Positions 15,775 through 24,083 of a stretch of 32,946 bases of DNA are shown here, piece after piece (positions within the stretch are counted from its first letter, which is position 1; every line of letters begins with the position of its first letter). Made by a program: the position numbers and the translations under genes. Origin of the DNA: an uncultured Acetobacteraceae bacterium (GTDB lineage: Bacteria; Pseudomonadota; Alphaproteobacteria; Acetobacterales; Acetobacteraceae); NCBI GenBank assembly GCA_937930165.1, contig CALGVL010000293.1, positions 1-32,946 of the forward strand, read 5' to 3'. The notes under the pieces were generated by a model. It was not told the DNA's origin. It saw only the letters and a list, made by a program, of their open reading frames with translations, and made no database searches.

Positions 15775-16629
15775 ATGCGCGCGCTACGCCGCATCGCCGT
15801 GATGAGGTCCCCGGCCCGGCTGCTGTTAACGCTTAGCTTCGCCGTCGCGCCAGCCGGCGCGGCGCTGGCCCAGACCGCGGAACTGGTCCCGACCAGCGAG
15901 CTCCGCGTCTGCGCCGATCCCGCCAACCTGCCCTTCTCGAACGAGCGCGGGGAGGGGTTCGAGAACCGCATCGCCGAGATCATGGGCAAAGCGCTTGGCC
16001 TGCCGGTGCAATACGTGTTCTTCCCTCAGGTTATCGGCTTCGTGCGCAACACGCTTGGTGCTCACCGCTGTGACCTGGTGATGGGGACGGTGGCGGGCGA
16101 CGGCACCATGCAGAACACCAATCCCTATTACCACACCAGCTACGTCCTGGCCTTCCGCAAGGGAAGCGAGCCACCGCAGAGCCTCGACGATCCGCGCCTG
16201 CGCAACATGCGCATCGGAGTCATCGCCCGCACGCCACCAGTGGATCTGCTCGCCCGTCACGGGCTGCTTGACCGGATCCGCTCCTATCCGCTGGTGGTGG
16301 ACACTCGGCATGAGTTACCGGCTGCGCAGGTGCTGCGCGACCTCGCCGCCGGCGAGATCGATCTTGCGATGATCTGGGGACCCTTCGCGGGCTACGCCAT
16401 CCGCACCGAGTCCCTGCCGATCTCGCTCCGCCTCCTGCCCACGGAGCCGGGCGGGCCGCGCATGGACTACCGCATCACCATGGGCGTGCGCCCGGGTGAG
16501 CCGGAATGGCGCCGCCGGATCAATGCCGCCATCCGCGAGCATCAGTCGGAGATCACCGCGGTCCTGCAGGAGTATGGCGTGCCGTTGCTCGACACTGCGG
16601 GGCGCCTGCAGCAGCCACAAGGTCAGTGA
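15775..16629 (+). CDS. xoxJ: XoxJ/MxaJ-like periplasmic binding protein
   Basis: The 284-aa protein has a signal peptide ending GAALAQ, then ELRVCADPANLPFSNERGEG, the opening of the MxaJ/XoxJ branch of family-3 solute-binding proteins. FRNTL, TNPYYHTSYVLAFR and AAGEIDLAMIWGPFAGY follow. XoxJ is thought to help mature or activate XoxF rather than to import a solute; this comes from structural and genetic work on homologues. The ATG at 15775 is four bases after the cytochrome stop; another in-frame ATG at 15802 is possible. The order xoxF-cytochrome-xoxJ is the standard xoxFGJ arrangement. Confidence 0.88.
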   Translation: MRALRRIAVMRSPARLLLTLSFAVAPAGAALAQTAELVPTSELRVCADPANLPFSNERGEGFENRIAEIMGKALGLPVQYVFFPQVIGFVRNTLGAHRCDLVMGTVAGDGTMQNTNPYYHTSYVLAFRKGSEPPQSLDDPRLRNMRIGVIARTPPVDLLARHGLLDRIRSYPLVVDTRHELPAAQVLRDLAAGEIDLAMIWGPFAGYAIRTESLPISLRLLPTEPGGPRMDYRITMGVRPGEPEWRRRINAAIREHQSEITAVLQEYGVPLLDTAGRLQQPQGQ

Positions 16630-16638
16630 GCCAAGGCA

Positions 16639-17184
16639 GTGTGGTTGCGGCGGCACGCGCTGCTTTTCCTTTCCGCCCTGACCAGTACCGCTGCAGCGGA
16701 GGCACCGGTACCCGAGGGCTATCGCACCGAGGACTACCGCGCCCCGACGCCGGCGCGTGTTCCCGGCGCCCGCACTCTCGACACCGCCGCCGCGGAGGCG
16801 CTGTGGCGCCAGGGCGGCGCGGTCTGGATCGATGTGCTGCCGGCGCCGCGCCGGCCGGCTGGGCTGCCCGCAACCACAACCTGGCGCCCCAGTCCGCGAC
16901 GCGGTATTCCGGGCAGCCTGTGGCTGCCGGAGGTCGGGCGCGGCCAACTCGACCCGGCGCTGGAAGCCTGGTTCCGCGACAACCTTCTGCGCGCCAGTGG
17001 CGGCGATCCCAGCCGGCCGGTGGTCTTCTATTGCCTTGCCGAATGCTGGATGAGCTGGAACGCGGCGAAGCGCGCCGCCGCCTGGGGCTGGCGCACCATT
17101 TACTGGTATCGCGAGGGCACCGATGGTTGGGAGGCGGCGGGCCTGCCGACCGAGCCGCTGCATCCGGCGCCCGGCGCGCCGTAA
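16639..17184 (+). CDS. PQQ-catabolism-associated rhodanese-like CX3CW protein
   Basis: The 181-aa exported protein matches the family named after its CxxCW-type motif and found with PQQ alcohol dehydrogenase systems. It has a signal peptide (ALLFLSALTSTAAAEA), then GYRTEDYRAPTP, a rhodanese-like IDVLPAPRRP segment and the key YCLAECWMSWNAAKRA. That motif has two Cys three residues apart, followed by Trp. GWRTIYWYREGTDGWEAAGLP closes the domain. A thiol role in the periplasm is likely but unproven. The start is GTG at 16639 with a weak ribosome site, nine bases after xoxJ. It ends 9 bp from a convergent gene across a hairpin. Confidence 0.87.
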   Translation: MWLRRHALLFLSALTSTAAAEAPVPEGYRTEDYRAPTPARVPGARTLDTAAAEALWRQGGAVWIDVLPAPRRPAGLPATTTWRPSPRRGIPGSLWLPEVGRGQLDPALEAWFRDNLLRASGGDPSRPVVFYCLAECWMSWNAAKRAAAWGWRTIYWYREGTDGWEAAGLPTEPLHPAPGAP

Positions 17185-17185
17185 G

Positions 17186-17202
17186 GCACGCCGTCAGCGT
17201 GC
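17186..17202. terminator. Possible bidirectional terminator hairpin
   Basis: GCACGC-CGTCA-GCGTGC is a perfect 6-bp stem in the 9-bp gap between two convergent genes. The minus-strand stop codon lies in the loop and right arm. Without T-runs the call depends on symmetry and position. Confidence 0.42.
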
Positions 17203-18003
17203 GGCGCCGCGCTCCAGTCCCTTGGCGCTGTCGAGCCCACGGGCACCCTCAAGCCTGACGCTATCGAGCCTGGCTCCGGTCAGATTGGCGTGGCTGAGCT
17301 GAGCTCCACGCAGATCGGCGCCGGCGAGATCGGCTCCTGACAGATCCGCCCCGGACAGATCCGCGTCCCGGAGATCGGCGAAGCGCAGCAGCGCCCGTCC
17401 CAGCTCCGCCCCTCTGAGATTCGCCCCGGCCAGGCGCGCCCCCTGCAATTCGGCGCGCATCAGTCCCATGGACTGGTTGCGCATATCCGCCCCCATCCTG
17501 GCGCCGGAGAGGTTGGCGCCGGTCAGATCGGCATAGCCAAGACGGGCGATGATATGTGCCCTGGAGAGATTGGCGCGGGTGAAGATCGGCGCCTCGGTGC
17601 GGGAGGTCTCCGGCCCCGTCGAGGTCACCAGGCCGAACAGGCTGGCGCCGGAGAGGTTGGCGCCGGTGAAGTCGGCGCGCATCACCCAGGCAAGGTTGAG
17701 CGTGGCCCCGGCCAGGTTGGCACCGGCGAGGTTGGCGCCTTGCAGCTTGGCTGCATAGAGATTGGCGCCCGCCAGATTGGCCCGCACAAGATTGGCCCCG
17801 GCGAAGTCCAGCCGGCTCAGGTCCAGGCCATCCAGCGCGCGCCCGGCGAGATCCGCCGGCCGTTGCGGGCCTGCTTCGGCCAGCAGCGTGGCGAGCTGCT
17901 CGCGGCTGAATTCGGCGCCCCAGGCCGGATCCCGGTCCGCCAGGGCCAGCAGCAGCATCAGGCCGGCAACGCCGTGCAGGGGCAGGATCTTCGGCATGTG
18001 CAT
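17194..18003 (-). CDS. Exported pentapeptide-repeat protein
   Basis: The 269-aa protein has a signal-like N-terminus (LHGVAGLMLLLALADRDPAWG). It is followed by about 40 pentapeptide repeats of the A(N/D)LxG type, such as ANLAGANLYAAKLQGANLAG, interrupted near residue 130 by a non-repeat loop (TSTGPETSRTEAPIF). These fold as a right-handed four-sided helix. Cytoplasmic members mimic DNA and shield gyrase, but this one appears to be exported, so that role is unlikely. GGAGG precedes the ATG at 18003. It is last in the lut-like run, 19 bases after the preceding gene. The function is unknown. Confidence 0.82.
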   Translation of the reverse strand: MHMPKILPLHGVAGLMLLLALADRDPAWGAEFSREQLATLLAEAGPQRPADLAGRALDGLDLSRLDFAGANLVRANLAGANLYAAKLQGANLAGANLAGATLNLAWVMRADFTGANLSGASLFGLVTSTGPETSRTEAPIFTRANLSRAHIIARLGYADLTGANLSGARMGADMRNQSMGLMRAELQGARLAGANLRGAELGRALLRFADLRDADLSGADLSGADLAGADLRGAQLSHANLTGARLDSVRLEGARGLDSAKGLERGAAR

Positions 18004-18022
18004 CGCTCCGCCCCTCCTTGCC

Positions 18023-18640
18023 CTAGCCGCCCGGCATGGCTGCCTGCAATGCCCGCGCAAAGACGCCAAGGCGCGCCTCCAGCCGCACCGGCAACTCGCA
18101 GGCGTAGCGTACGGTGCGCTCCGCGTCCTGGAAGGCCTTGGCGGTGAAGAATTGCCGCTGCTCCAGTTCCGTGCGCCGCGCCGCGGCCTCGCCGCTGGCC
18201 TCCGGTGGCAAGGCCTCCAGCTCCTCCGCGGCGCGGTTTGCCACCTCGGCCAGGGCGCGCTGGCGGCGCGCGAAGGCCTTGATGCGCGCGAGCAGATCGC
18301 TGCGCTGGCGGTTGGTCTCCTCCAGCAGGCCGGCGAAGGCAAGCGGCAGCAACCGCCGCCGTTCCTCCGCAGAGCGGGAAGCAGCAAAGGCCCTGATGGC
18401 ATCGAGGCCCTCCGCCTCCGGCACATTGCGCGGCGCGATGCGGGCAACCAGCGCCGCGACCTCCGGCGTGTCGCGCCAGGCCGCATCCCCGGGTGGAACT
18501 GGCCCTGACCAGAGAGTGCCAGCCTCCAGCCGCGGCACCAGGCGCTGCTGGCAAGGCCAGTCCGGATCCTCGCCACTGGCCGCCAGCGCCATGGGCGTGG
18601 CGGCGAGGAGCGTGAGCAGGACAAGGCTGGCGCGGCGCAT
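18023..18640 (-). CDS. Conserved exported helical protein of the PQQ/lut-like cluster
   Basis: The 205-aa product has a signal peptide (MRRASLVLLTLLAATPMALA). Then come DPDWPCQQRLVPRLEAGTLW, a segment RIAPRNVPEAEGLDAIRAFA and long helices (RQRSDLLARIKAFARRQRAL). The two mature Cys, in PCQQ and RYACELP, could form a disulfide. It starts on the permease stop (TGATG). A similar exported protein accompanies the ABC exporter-like genes at quinoprotein loci and probably corresponds to one of the small lut genes. It may be a periplasmic partner of the transporter; no enzymatic motif is visible. Confidence 0.75.
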   Translation of the reverse strand: MRRASLVLLTLLAATPMALAASGEDPDWPCQQRLVPRLEAGTLWSGPVPPGDAAWRDTPEVAALVARIAPRNVPEAEGLDAIRAFAASRSAEERRRLLPLAFAGLLEETNRQRSDLLARIKAFARRQRALAEVANRAAEELEALPPEASGEAAARRTELEQRQFFTAKAFQDAERTVRYACELPVRLEARLGVFARALQAAMPGG

Positions 18641-19509
18641 CAGCCCGGCGCCCCCGCGCCCCGCCGCGCCATGACGCCGCGGGCCGGGTCGTAGCCCAGC
18701 ACCGCCAGTCCGCCGAAGAGCAGCAGGGCGAACAGCACCACTGCCGCCGCGACCGGCTCGAATTTGCCATAGAGGGCGAAGCGGACCAGTTCCACCGCAT
18801 GGGTGAAGGGATTGGCCTGGCAGAGATACCAGAGCCAGAGACTCCCCTCCTTCACCCGCCAGAGCGGGTAGAGGGCGGAGGAGGCGAAGAACATCGGGAA
18901 GATGACGAAATTCATGATGACGGCGAAATTCTCGAGCTGCCGTATGCGCGCCGAGAGCAGCAGGCCGAGCGCGCCAAGCATCAACCCCGCCAGCATGAGC
19001 GCCGGCAGCACCGTGAGGTAGCCGATCGGCGGCGGCCGCACCTCCCAGAACCAGGCAATGCCGAGGAACACATAGGCCTGCAGCACGCCCACCAGCACGC
19101 CTGCCAGCAGCTTGCAGGTCAGCAGCCACCAGCGCGGCAGCGGGCTGGTGAGCAGCACGCGCATGCTGCCCATCTCCCGGTCGTACACCATGGAGAGGCT
19201 GCTCTGCATGCCCTGGAACAGCAGCACCATCGCGGCCAGGCCGGGCACCACATATTCCTCGTAGAGCACATAGGTCTCATAGGGCGGGGCGATCGAGACG
19301 CCGAGGATGAAGCGGAAGCCCGAGGCGAAGATCACCAGCCAGATCAGCGGCCGGACCAGGGCCGAGAGGAAGCGCCCGCGCTGATGCAGGAAACGCAACG
19401 CCTCGCGCCGCACGATGCCGCCGAGGCAGCGCAGCCAGGCCATGGCGGGCAGGGTGCCCGGCGCGGGCCGCATTGCCGTCAGCTGCTGGCATTCCGCCGT
19501 TGCGCTCAT
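18640..19509 (-). CDS. ABC-2 type permease, PQQ alcohol dehydrogenase/lut-like system
   Basis: The 289-aa membrane protein has about six hydrophobic segments. The ABC-2 pattern includes RPLIWLVIFASGFRFILG, YEEYVVPGLAAMVLLFQGM, SLSMVYDREMGSMRVLLTSP and a final NPFTHAVELVRFALYG. It is the single permease partner of the ATPase whose stop it overlaps by four bases (ATGA). ABC-2 proteins are usually exporters, yet in Methylorubrum the equivalent gene of the lut cluster (lutF) is tied to lanthanide uptake. The same family is also seen in Pseudomonas phenylethanol (ped) clusters. The direction of transport is not shown by the sequence. Confidence 0.87.
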   Translation of the reverse strand: MSATAECQQLTAMRPAPGTLPAMAWLRCLGGIVRREALRFLHQRGRFLSALVRPLIWLVIFASGFRFILGVSIAPPYETYVLYEEYVVPGLAAMVLLFQGMQSSLSMVYDREMGSMRVLLTSPLPRWWLLTCKLLAGVLVGVLQAYVFLGIAWFWEVRPPPIGYLTVLPALMLAGLMLGALGLLLSARIRQLENFAVIMNFVIFPMFFASSALYPLWRVKEGSLWLWYLCQANPFTHAVELVRFALYGKFEPVAAAVVLFALLLFGGLAVLGYDPARGVMARRGAGAPG

Positions 19510-20306
19510 GCCGTCGATCCTTCCCGCCGCTCCTCGGTCAGCCGCGCGAAGGCTTCGCGCAGGTCGGGCGCGCCGCCGGCTGCCACAAGGATCTCCGGCA
19601 GGCTGCCCGAGGCGCGCACCCGGCCGGCATGCAGCACCACCACGCGGGCCTCCTCCGTCACCTCGTCGATCAGATGCGTGGCCCAGAGCACCGCGAGCCC
19701 CTCCTCCCGGCAGAGCCGGCGGACATGGCCGAGCAGGAAGGAACGGCTGCCCGCATCCAGGCCGACGGTCGGCTCGTCCAGGAGCAGCAGTGCCGGCCGG
19801 GTGAGCAGCGCGCGCGCGATCTCGACCCTTCGGCGCTGCCCGCCTGAGAGGCTTCGCACCGCGTCGCCGGCGCGCTCCGCCATGCCGATGCGTTCCAGTT
19901 CCTGTGCCGCTCGGTGGCGTGCCTCCGCCCGCGCCATGCCATGCAGTGCCGCGCCGTAAAGCAGGTTCTCCCGCACCGAGAGATCCGGGTCGAGGGTGGA
20001 CTGCTGGAACACCACGCCAAGCCGCGCCAGCGCCAGTCCAGGCCGGGCCGCAAGCTCCTCCCCGAAGATCCGGATGCTGCCGCCCTGCGCGTCGAAGAGT
20101 CGCGTCACCAGCGCGAAGAGCGTGCTCTTGCCCGCGCCGTTCGGGCCGAGCAGCACGGTGAAGTCACCCGGCATGATGCGCAGCGCGATATCCTGCAGCG
20201 CCGGACGCGGTCCATAGGCATGTGACAGGCCCTTGACCTCGAGCGCCGGCGGGGCGGCGTTGGCTGCCGGTCGTACCGCGCCGATGCGCGTCAGCCCCGC
20301 CGTCAT
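19506..20306 (-). CDS. ABC transporter ATPase, PQQ alcohol dehydrogenase/lut-like system
   Basis: The 266-aa protein has Walker A GPNGAGKST (residues 54-62), Q-loop VVFQQSTLDPDLSVRENL, signature LSGGQRRRVEIARALL, Walker B LLLLDEPTVGLD and H-loop WATHLIDE. All catalytic residues are intact. TLDPDLSV and the short length fit the ATPase family found with PQQ-dependent alcohol dehydrogenases (lutE-like). The start is the ATG at 20304-20306, which overlaps the beta-propeller stop; the frame continues upstream but only as antisense-like low-complexity sequence. It energises the neighbouring permease. Confidence 0.9.
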   Translation of the reverse strand: MTAGLTRIGAVRPAANAAPPALEVKGLSHAYGPRPALQDIALRIMPGDFTVLLGPNGAGKSTLFALVTRLFDAQGGSIRIFGEELAARPGLALARLGVVFQQSTLDPDLSVRENLLYGAALHGMARAEARHRAAQELERIGMAERAGDAVRSLSGGQRRRVEIARALLTRPALLLLDEPTVGLDAGSRSFLLGHVRRLCREEGLAVLWATHLIDEVTEEARVVVLHAGRVRASGSLPEILVAAGGAPDLREAFARLTEERREGSTA

Positions 20307-21283
20307 GGCCGCACCACCACGCCCCAGGGCAGCCGCCCGACGGGGATGGAGCGCACCACCCGCTCCTGCTCCACATCGATGACCGAAAGGTCGTTGCTGA
20401 CCCCGTTCGTGCTGTAGACGCGCTGCCCGTCCGGCGAGAGGGCAAGGTTCCAGACCCGCTGCCCGACCAGCAGGTAGCGCTGCACCTGCAGCGTCCGCGC
20501 ATCCACCACCGCGACGCGGTTCGCCGGGCCGAGCGCGACGAAGACCCGTGTGCCATCCGTCGAAAAGACCATGCCGACGGGCTGCACCGCCTCGCGCGGC
20601 ACGCCGGGGATCCGGAATTCGATAGTGCCGGTCACCTCCCAGCGTCCTGCCTCGATCACACTGACGGTGCCGCCGATCTCGGAGGAGACCCAGACCCGCG
20701 CCCCGTCCTTCTGCCATACCGCGGCCCGCGGGCGGGCGCCGACCAGCACATTGGCGATCACGTCATGCGTCTCGGTGTCGATGACATGCGCCATGTTCGT
20801 CGTCTCGGAGGTGTTGACCAGCAGGCGCCCGTCCGGGCTCATGCCCATGCCCTCCGGCTCGACACCGACCGGGATCTCGGTGATGACCGCACCCTGCTGC
20901 GCGTCCACCACGGTGACGAGGTTGTCGTCCTCGTTCGCCACGAAGATCCGGCGCCCATCGGGATGCACCGCCAGCAGTTCCGGATCCGATCCGCTCGGCA
21001 GATGCCGCGTCACCCGCCAGGTCTCGAGATCGAGCACATCCAGCCGGTCGTCATCGCCGACACAGATGTAAAGCTGCTTTCCGTCGCGGGAGAGGGCGAT
21101 GCCCCGTGGCCGCTGCCCGACCGGCACGGTGCGCATCACCTGCAGGCTTGCCCCGTTGATCACCGTGATGCTGTTGTCCTTCTCGTTCGAGACCAGGATC
21201 GTCTCCGCAGCCGCCGGCTGCGGCAGCAGCAGTGCCAGGGCGAGGGCAGCGGCGCAGGAGAGGGGCGTCAGCGGAATTGGCAT
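20303..21283 (-). CDS. Periplasmic YVTN-type beta-propeller protein
   Basis: The 326-aa protein has a signal peptide (ALALALLLPQPAAA). Its seven propeller blades are each recognisable by a V(V/I)D or VI element followed by a PRG- or PEG-like turn. Examples are NSITVINGASLQV, GQRPRGIALSRDG, VATVVD-like repeats and VDARTLQVQRYLLVG. It belongs to the YVTN-repeat proteins that accompany PQQ alcohol dehydrogenases and the lut cluster, where it is thought to act in the periplasm. It binds no PQQ itself as far as the sequence shows. Start ATG with GGAGAG upstream. It overlaps the binding-protein gene by 16 bases. Confidence 0.88.
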   Translation of the reverse strand: MPIPLTPLSCAAALALALLLPQPAAAETILVSNEKDNSITVINGASLQVMRTVPVGQRPRGIALSRDGKQLYICVGDDDRLDVLDLETWRVTRHLPSGSDPELLAVHPDGRRIFVANEDDNLVTVVDAQQGAVITEIPVGVEPEGMGMSPDGRLLVNTSETTNMAHVIDTETHDVIANVLVGARPRAAVWQKDGARVWVSSEIGGTVSVIEAGRWEVTGTIEFRIPGVPREAVQPVGMVFSTDGTRVFVALGPANRVAVVDARTLQVQRYLLVGQRVWNLALSPDGQRVYSTNGVSNDLSVIDVEQERVVRSIPVGRLPWGVVVRP

Positions 21284-22482
21284 CGGCTCTCCGGACGATC
21301 TGTGCCGAGCGTGTCAAGCTCGGAAAATTGATGCTGGAACCCAGGCTGGGGAGAGACGGAGACGAGGGAGCGCGCATCCGCCAGCAGCACCGGCTGGCGC
21401 AACTGCCCGTCCCAGTCGCGGAAGGAGAGCGGCACGCCCTTGAAGCCGGCAATCTCGAAGCCCGGATCGCGGAGCTGTCGTGCCACCGCTCCGGGATCCG
21501 TGGAGCGGGCGCGCGTCGCCGCCTCGCCCAGCGCGCGGGTGCCGAGCCAGGCGGCATAGTCGCGTGGCAGCATCCAGCGCCCGGCGCGGGCGCGGAAGCG
21601 TCGCTGCAATTGCGTCGCGCCCCATTGCTCATGCGGTCGCGCCCAGCTCGTCGGCACCATGCCCTGGGTGCCGGCCACCGGCCGCGGATCGGAGGTGCGG
21701 TAGGCAAGATCGTCGCCCCAGTCGCCTGCCTCGTCGGCGACCACCAGGATGTCGTAGGCGGGCGCACCCTGGGTGAAGCGGGCGGCCTCCGCGGCGATGG
21801 ACATGTGGCCGGTATCGGTGCGCCGAGCGCCGGGATTATAGGTCCAAGGCTTATCGGCAACGATGCGCAACCCGAATTTGCGCGCCGCGCGACGAATCGC
21901 CTCGGCATAGAGCTGGTCACCCGGCTGCGGCCCGACCGCCAGCATCAGGTTGCGCCATCGCTTGCTCGCCAGGAATTGAGCAAGGGCATCGGCCAGCATG
22001 CCGCGCGAGGGCAGCAGATGCAGCAGGTTGCGGCGGCAGGACTCGTTGCGCAACGCATCCTCCGGCGCGCCCAGATTCAGCAGCATCACCTCCCGCGCTT
22101 CCGGCAGATCGGCCATTTGCAGCAGCAGTGGCGCCGGCAGATCCGCCAGCACGAAGCGGATGCCTTCGGCGAGAAGCTCACGGAAGGCCGGCTCCACCGC
22201 CTCGGCATCGCGTAGCAGGCGTTCCTCCAGCACGAATTCCTGGCCGGTAAAGCGGCCCGTGGTCGCGTTGTCGGCGATCCCGAGCCGGGCGCCCTGCACG
22301 CCCTCATCCTGTGGTGGCGGATCGAGGAAGGTGTTCGGCATGCGGCGATCCGGCAGCAGGCCGAGATAGCCGATCCGCAGCACCGCTCCGCCTGCGCGCG
22401 TTTGCGCCGCTGCGCCCGGCGCAGCGAAGCGGGCCCAGGCGAGGAGGGCCACTGCCGAAAATGCCTGGCGCCTGGACAGCAC
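21268..22482 (-). CDS. Periplasmic ABC binding protein of quinoprotein loci (LutA-like)
   Basis: The 404-aa protein has a twin-arginine-type signal (SRRQAFSAVALLAWARF) ending GAAAQ. IGYLGLLPDRRMPNTFLDPP, ARLGIADNATTGRFTGQ and a two-lobed family-1-type fold follow. This matches the binding-protein family specific to PQQ-dependent alcohol dehydrogenase loci. In Methylorubrum the corresponding LutA binds lanthanides. The central part carries MVPTSWARPHEQWGATQL. It is first in the minus-strand run, so the promoter should lie in the 129-bp divergent gap (22483-22611), which contains CTTCGCGAAG and CTGGG/CCCAG repeats. The ligand here is inferred, not shown. Confidence 0.87.
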   Translation of the reverse strand: MLSRRQAFSAVALLAWARFAAPGAAAQTRAGGAVLRIGYLGLLPDRRMPNTFLDPPPQDEGVQGARLGIADNATTGRFTGQEFVLEERLLRDAEAVEPAFRELLAEGIRFVLADLPAPLLLQMADLPEAREVMLLNLGAPEDALRNESCRRNLLHLLPSRGMLADALAQFLASKRWRNLMLAVGPQPGDQLYAEAIRRAARKFGLRIVADKPWTYNPGARRTDTGHMSIAAEAARFTQGAPAYDILVVADEAGDWGDDLAYRTSDPRPVAGTQGMVPTSWARPHEQWGATQLQRRFRARAGRWMLPRDYAAWLGTRALGEAATRARSTDPGAVARQLRDPGFEIAGFKGVPLSFRDWDGQLRQPVLLADARSLVSVSPQPGFQHQFSELDTLGTDRPESRCQFR

Positions 22483-22611
22483 CGTTCTGCGTCCTCCCTC
22501 GCTCTTGCTCTCTTCTTCGCGAAGCTCCGGTGTCTCACCCGGGCCCGCCCTTACTGCTTAGCTGGGAAGCGCCCAGTATGCATCAATGGACCGGGCGTGG
22601 GAGAAATGCCG

Positions 22612-23097
22612 ATGCGCCTGATGGAAGCCTTGCTGCTCGCCGGCATCGCGGCCGTCCCCGCTGCTGCGGCAACGCCGCCTGCAGTCGCCGTCTTCCCCCT
22701 CGAACTCGACGATACCTCCGGCGAAGGCCCCCGCCCCGATCAGGAACGAAGGTTGCGCATGCTGGATGCGGAATTGCTGACGCGGCTGGAGGAATCAGGA
22801 CGCTATGCGCCGGTCGCGGCAAGGCTGCCCGAAGGCTTGCCTGCGGTACGGAACTGCAACCGCTGCGATGTGAAGGCGGCGGAGCAGCTTGGCGCGCCGC
22901 TTGCCCTCTCCGGCGTGGTGCACAAGGTGAGCAACCTGATCCTCACCCTGACCTTGGTGCTGCGCGAGGTTCCCTCGGGCGAAACGCGCCATGCCTGGCG
23001 CGCCGATTTCCGCGGCAATACCGATGAGAGCTGGCGGCACGCCCTGCGCTGGCTGCTGCGCAATCGCGTGCTGGCCGCGCCGGAGCCGGCGCGGTGA
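22612..23097 (+). CDS. DUF3280-family exported protein
   Basis: The 161-aa protein begins with a signal peptide (MRLMEALLLAGIAAVPAAAA). It contains VAVFPLELDDTSGEG, LRMLDAELLTRLEESGRY, CNRCDVKAAEQLGAPLAL and SNLILTLTLVLREV, ending with RGNTDESWRHALRWLL. This is the DUF3280 pattern, a family often linked to quinoprotein or cytochrome loci and of unknown role. NCNRCD gives a CxxC pair that could be redox-active or bind metal. ATG 22612 is preferred because GGGAG lies eight bases before it; ATG 22606 is too close. Its TGA overlaps the next ATG (TGATG), which ties it to the ABC importer. Confidence 0.87.
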   Translation: MRLMEALLLAGIAAVPAAAATPPAVAVFPLELDDTSGEGPRPDQERRLRMLDAELLTRLEESGRYAPVAARLPEGLPAVRNCNRCDVKAAEQLGAPLALSGVVHKVSNLILTLTLVLREVPSGETRHAWRADFRGNTDESWRHALRWLLRNRVLAAPEPAR

Positions 23098-24083
23098 TGC
23101 GCCGACGCGCCGCCCTGCTCTCGGCCGCCGCCCTTCTGGTGCCGCGACCTGCCCCTGCCCAGACTGCGGAGGCGCCGCTGCGCATCGGCACGCTCCGCTA
23201 TGGCAGCGTGAATTGGGTGCTCGATGTCGCCCGCCACCACGGCTTGCCGGAGACGGAGGGGCTGCGGCTGGAGGTGGTGGAACTGGCCTCGAACGCCGCG
23301 ACGCAGGTGGCTTTGCAGGCGCGGCGCGTGGACATGGTCGTCGCCGACTGGCTCTGGGTGGCGCGGCAGCGGGGCGAGGGCGCGGACTGGAGCTTCGTGC
23401 CCTTCTCCACCGCCCTCGGCGCGCTGGTCTCGCCCGCGAGCGCCCCGATCGCCTCGCCCGCCGATTTGCGCGGCTGCCGCCTCGGCATCGCGGGCAGTCC
23501 GCTCGACAAGAGCTGGCTGCTGCTGCGCCTGCTGACGATGCGCCGCACCGGCTTCGACCCGGCGGAGGCGGCCCGGACCGTCTTCGGCGCGCCGCCGCTG
23601 CTGGCCGAGCAACTTCTCGCCGGGCGGCTCGATGCGGTGCTGACCTACTGGACCTCGGTGGCGCGGCTGGAGGCGCGCGGCATGCAGGCGCTGCTGCCGG
23701 TGGCGGAGATGCTGCGCGAGTTGGGCTTCCCCGAACCCCTGCCGATGGTGGGCTGGACCTTCTCCGAAGCCTGGGCCGAGGCCGCGCCGGAGACGCTGCA
23801 CCGCCTGCTCCGTCTGGCCTGGCGCGCCAGCGGCGTGTTGGCGGAGTCGGAGGCGGAGTGGCAGCGCCTCGCCCCCCTGACCGGCGCCGGCAGCCAGGAG
23901 GAGCTGCAGCGGTTGCAGGCGCATTTCCGCGCCGGCCTGCCGCGCCGCTGGGATGCGGCCCTGCGCGCCGAGGCCGCCCGGCTCTACGACGCGCTGGCGG
24001 AAATGGGGGGCGAGCGCCTGGTCGGCGCCGCCGCGCATCTGCCGCCCGGCACCTTCCATGAGGTGCCATGGCCGCCCGCATGA
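23097..24083 (+). CDS. NitT/TauT-type ABC substrate-binding protein
   Basis: The 328-aa protein has an Arg-rich signal peptide (MRRRAALLSAAALLVPRPAPA). Then comes LRIGTLRYGSVNWVLDVARHH, the opening of the SsuA/TauA/nitrate-type binding proteins. QVALQARRVDMVVADWLWVA and GRLDAVLTYWTSVARLEARG match the central lobe. Usual members bind sulfonates, nitrate or thiamine precursors. Here the ligand is unknown, but the gene is locked between DUF3280 and SoxYZ-like genes of a quinoprotein locus. ATG 23097 overlaps the DUF3280 stop; a GTG three bases earlier is also possible. It overlaps the permease gene by 16 bases. Confidence 0.87.
   Translation: MRRRAALLSAAALLVPRPAPAQTAEAPLRIGTLRYGSVNWVLDVARHHGLPETEGLRLEVVELASNAATQVALQARRVDMVVADWLWVARQRGEGADWSFVPFSTALGALVSPASAPIASPADLRGCRLGIAGSPLDKSWLLLRLLTMRRTGFDPAEAARTVFGAPPLLAEQLLAGRLDAVLTYWTSVARLEARGMQALLPVAEMLRELGFPEPLPMVGWTFSEAWAEAAPETLHRLLRLAWRASGVLAESEAEWQRLAPLTGAGSQEELQRLQAHFRAGLPRRWDAALRAEAARLYDALAEMGGERLVGAAAHLPPGTFHEVPWPPA

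Noticed and set aside
17269..17850. Short tandem repeats that might suggest a CRISPR array or satellite.
   Set aside because: They are the codons of pentapeptide repeats, vary freely and have no spacer pattern.
22515..22524. CTTCGCGAAG palindrome in the divergent gap before the LutA-like gene as a definite operator.
   Set aside because: One short palindrome without a second copy or known match is too weak to list as a site.
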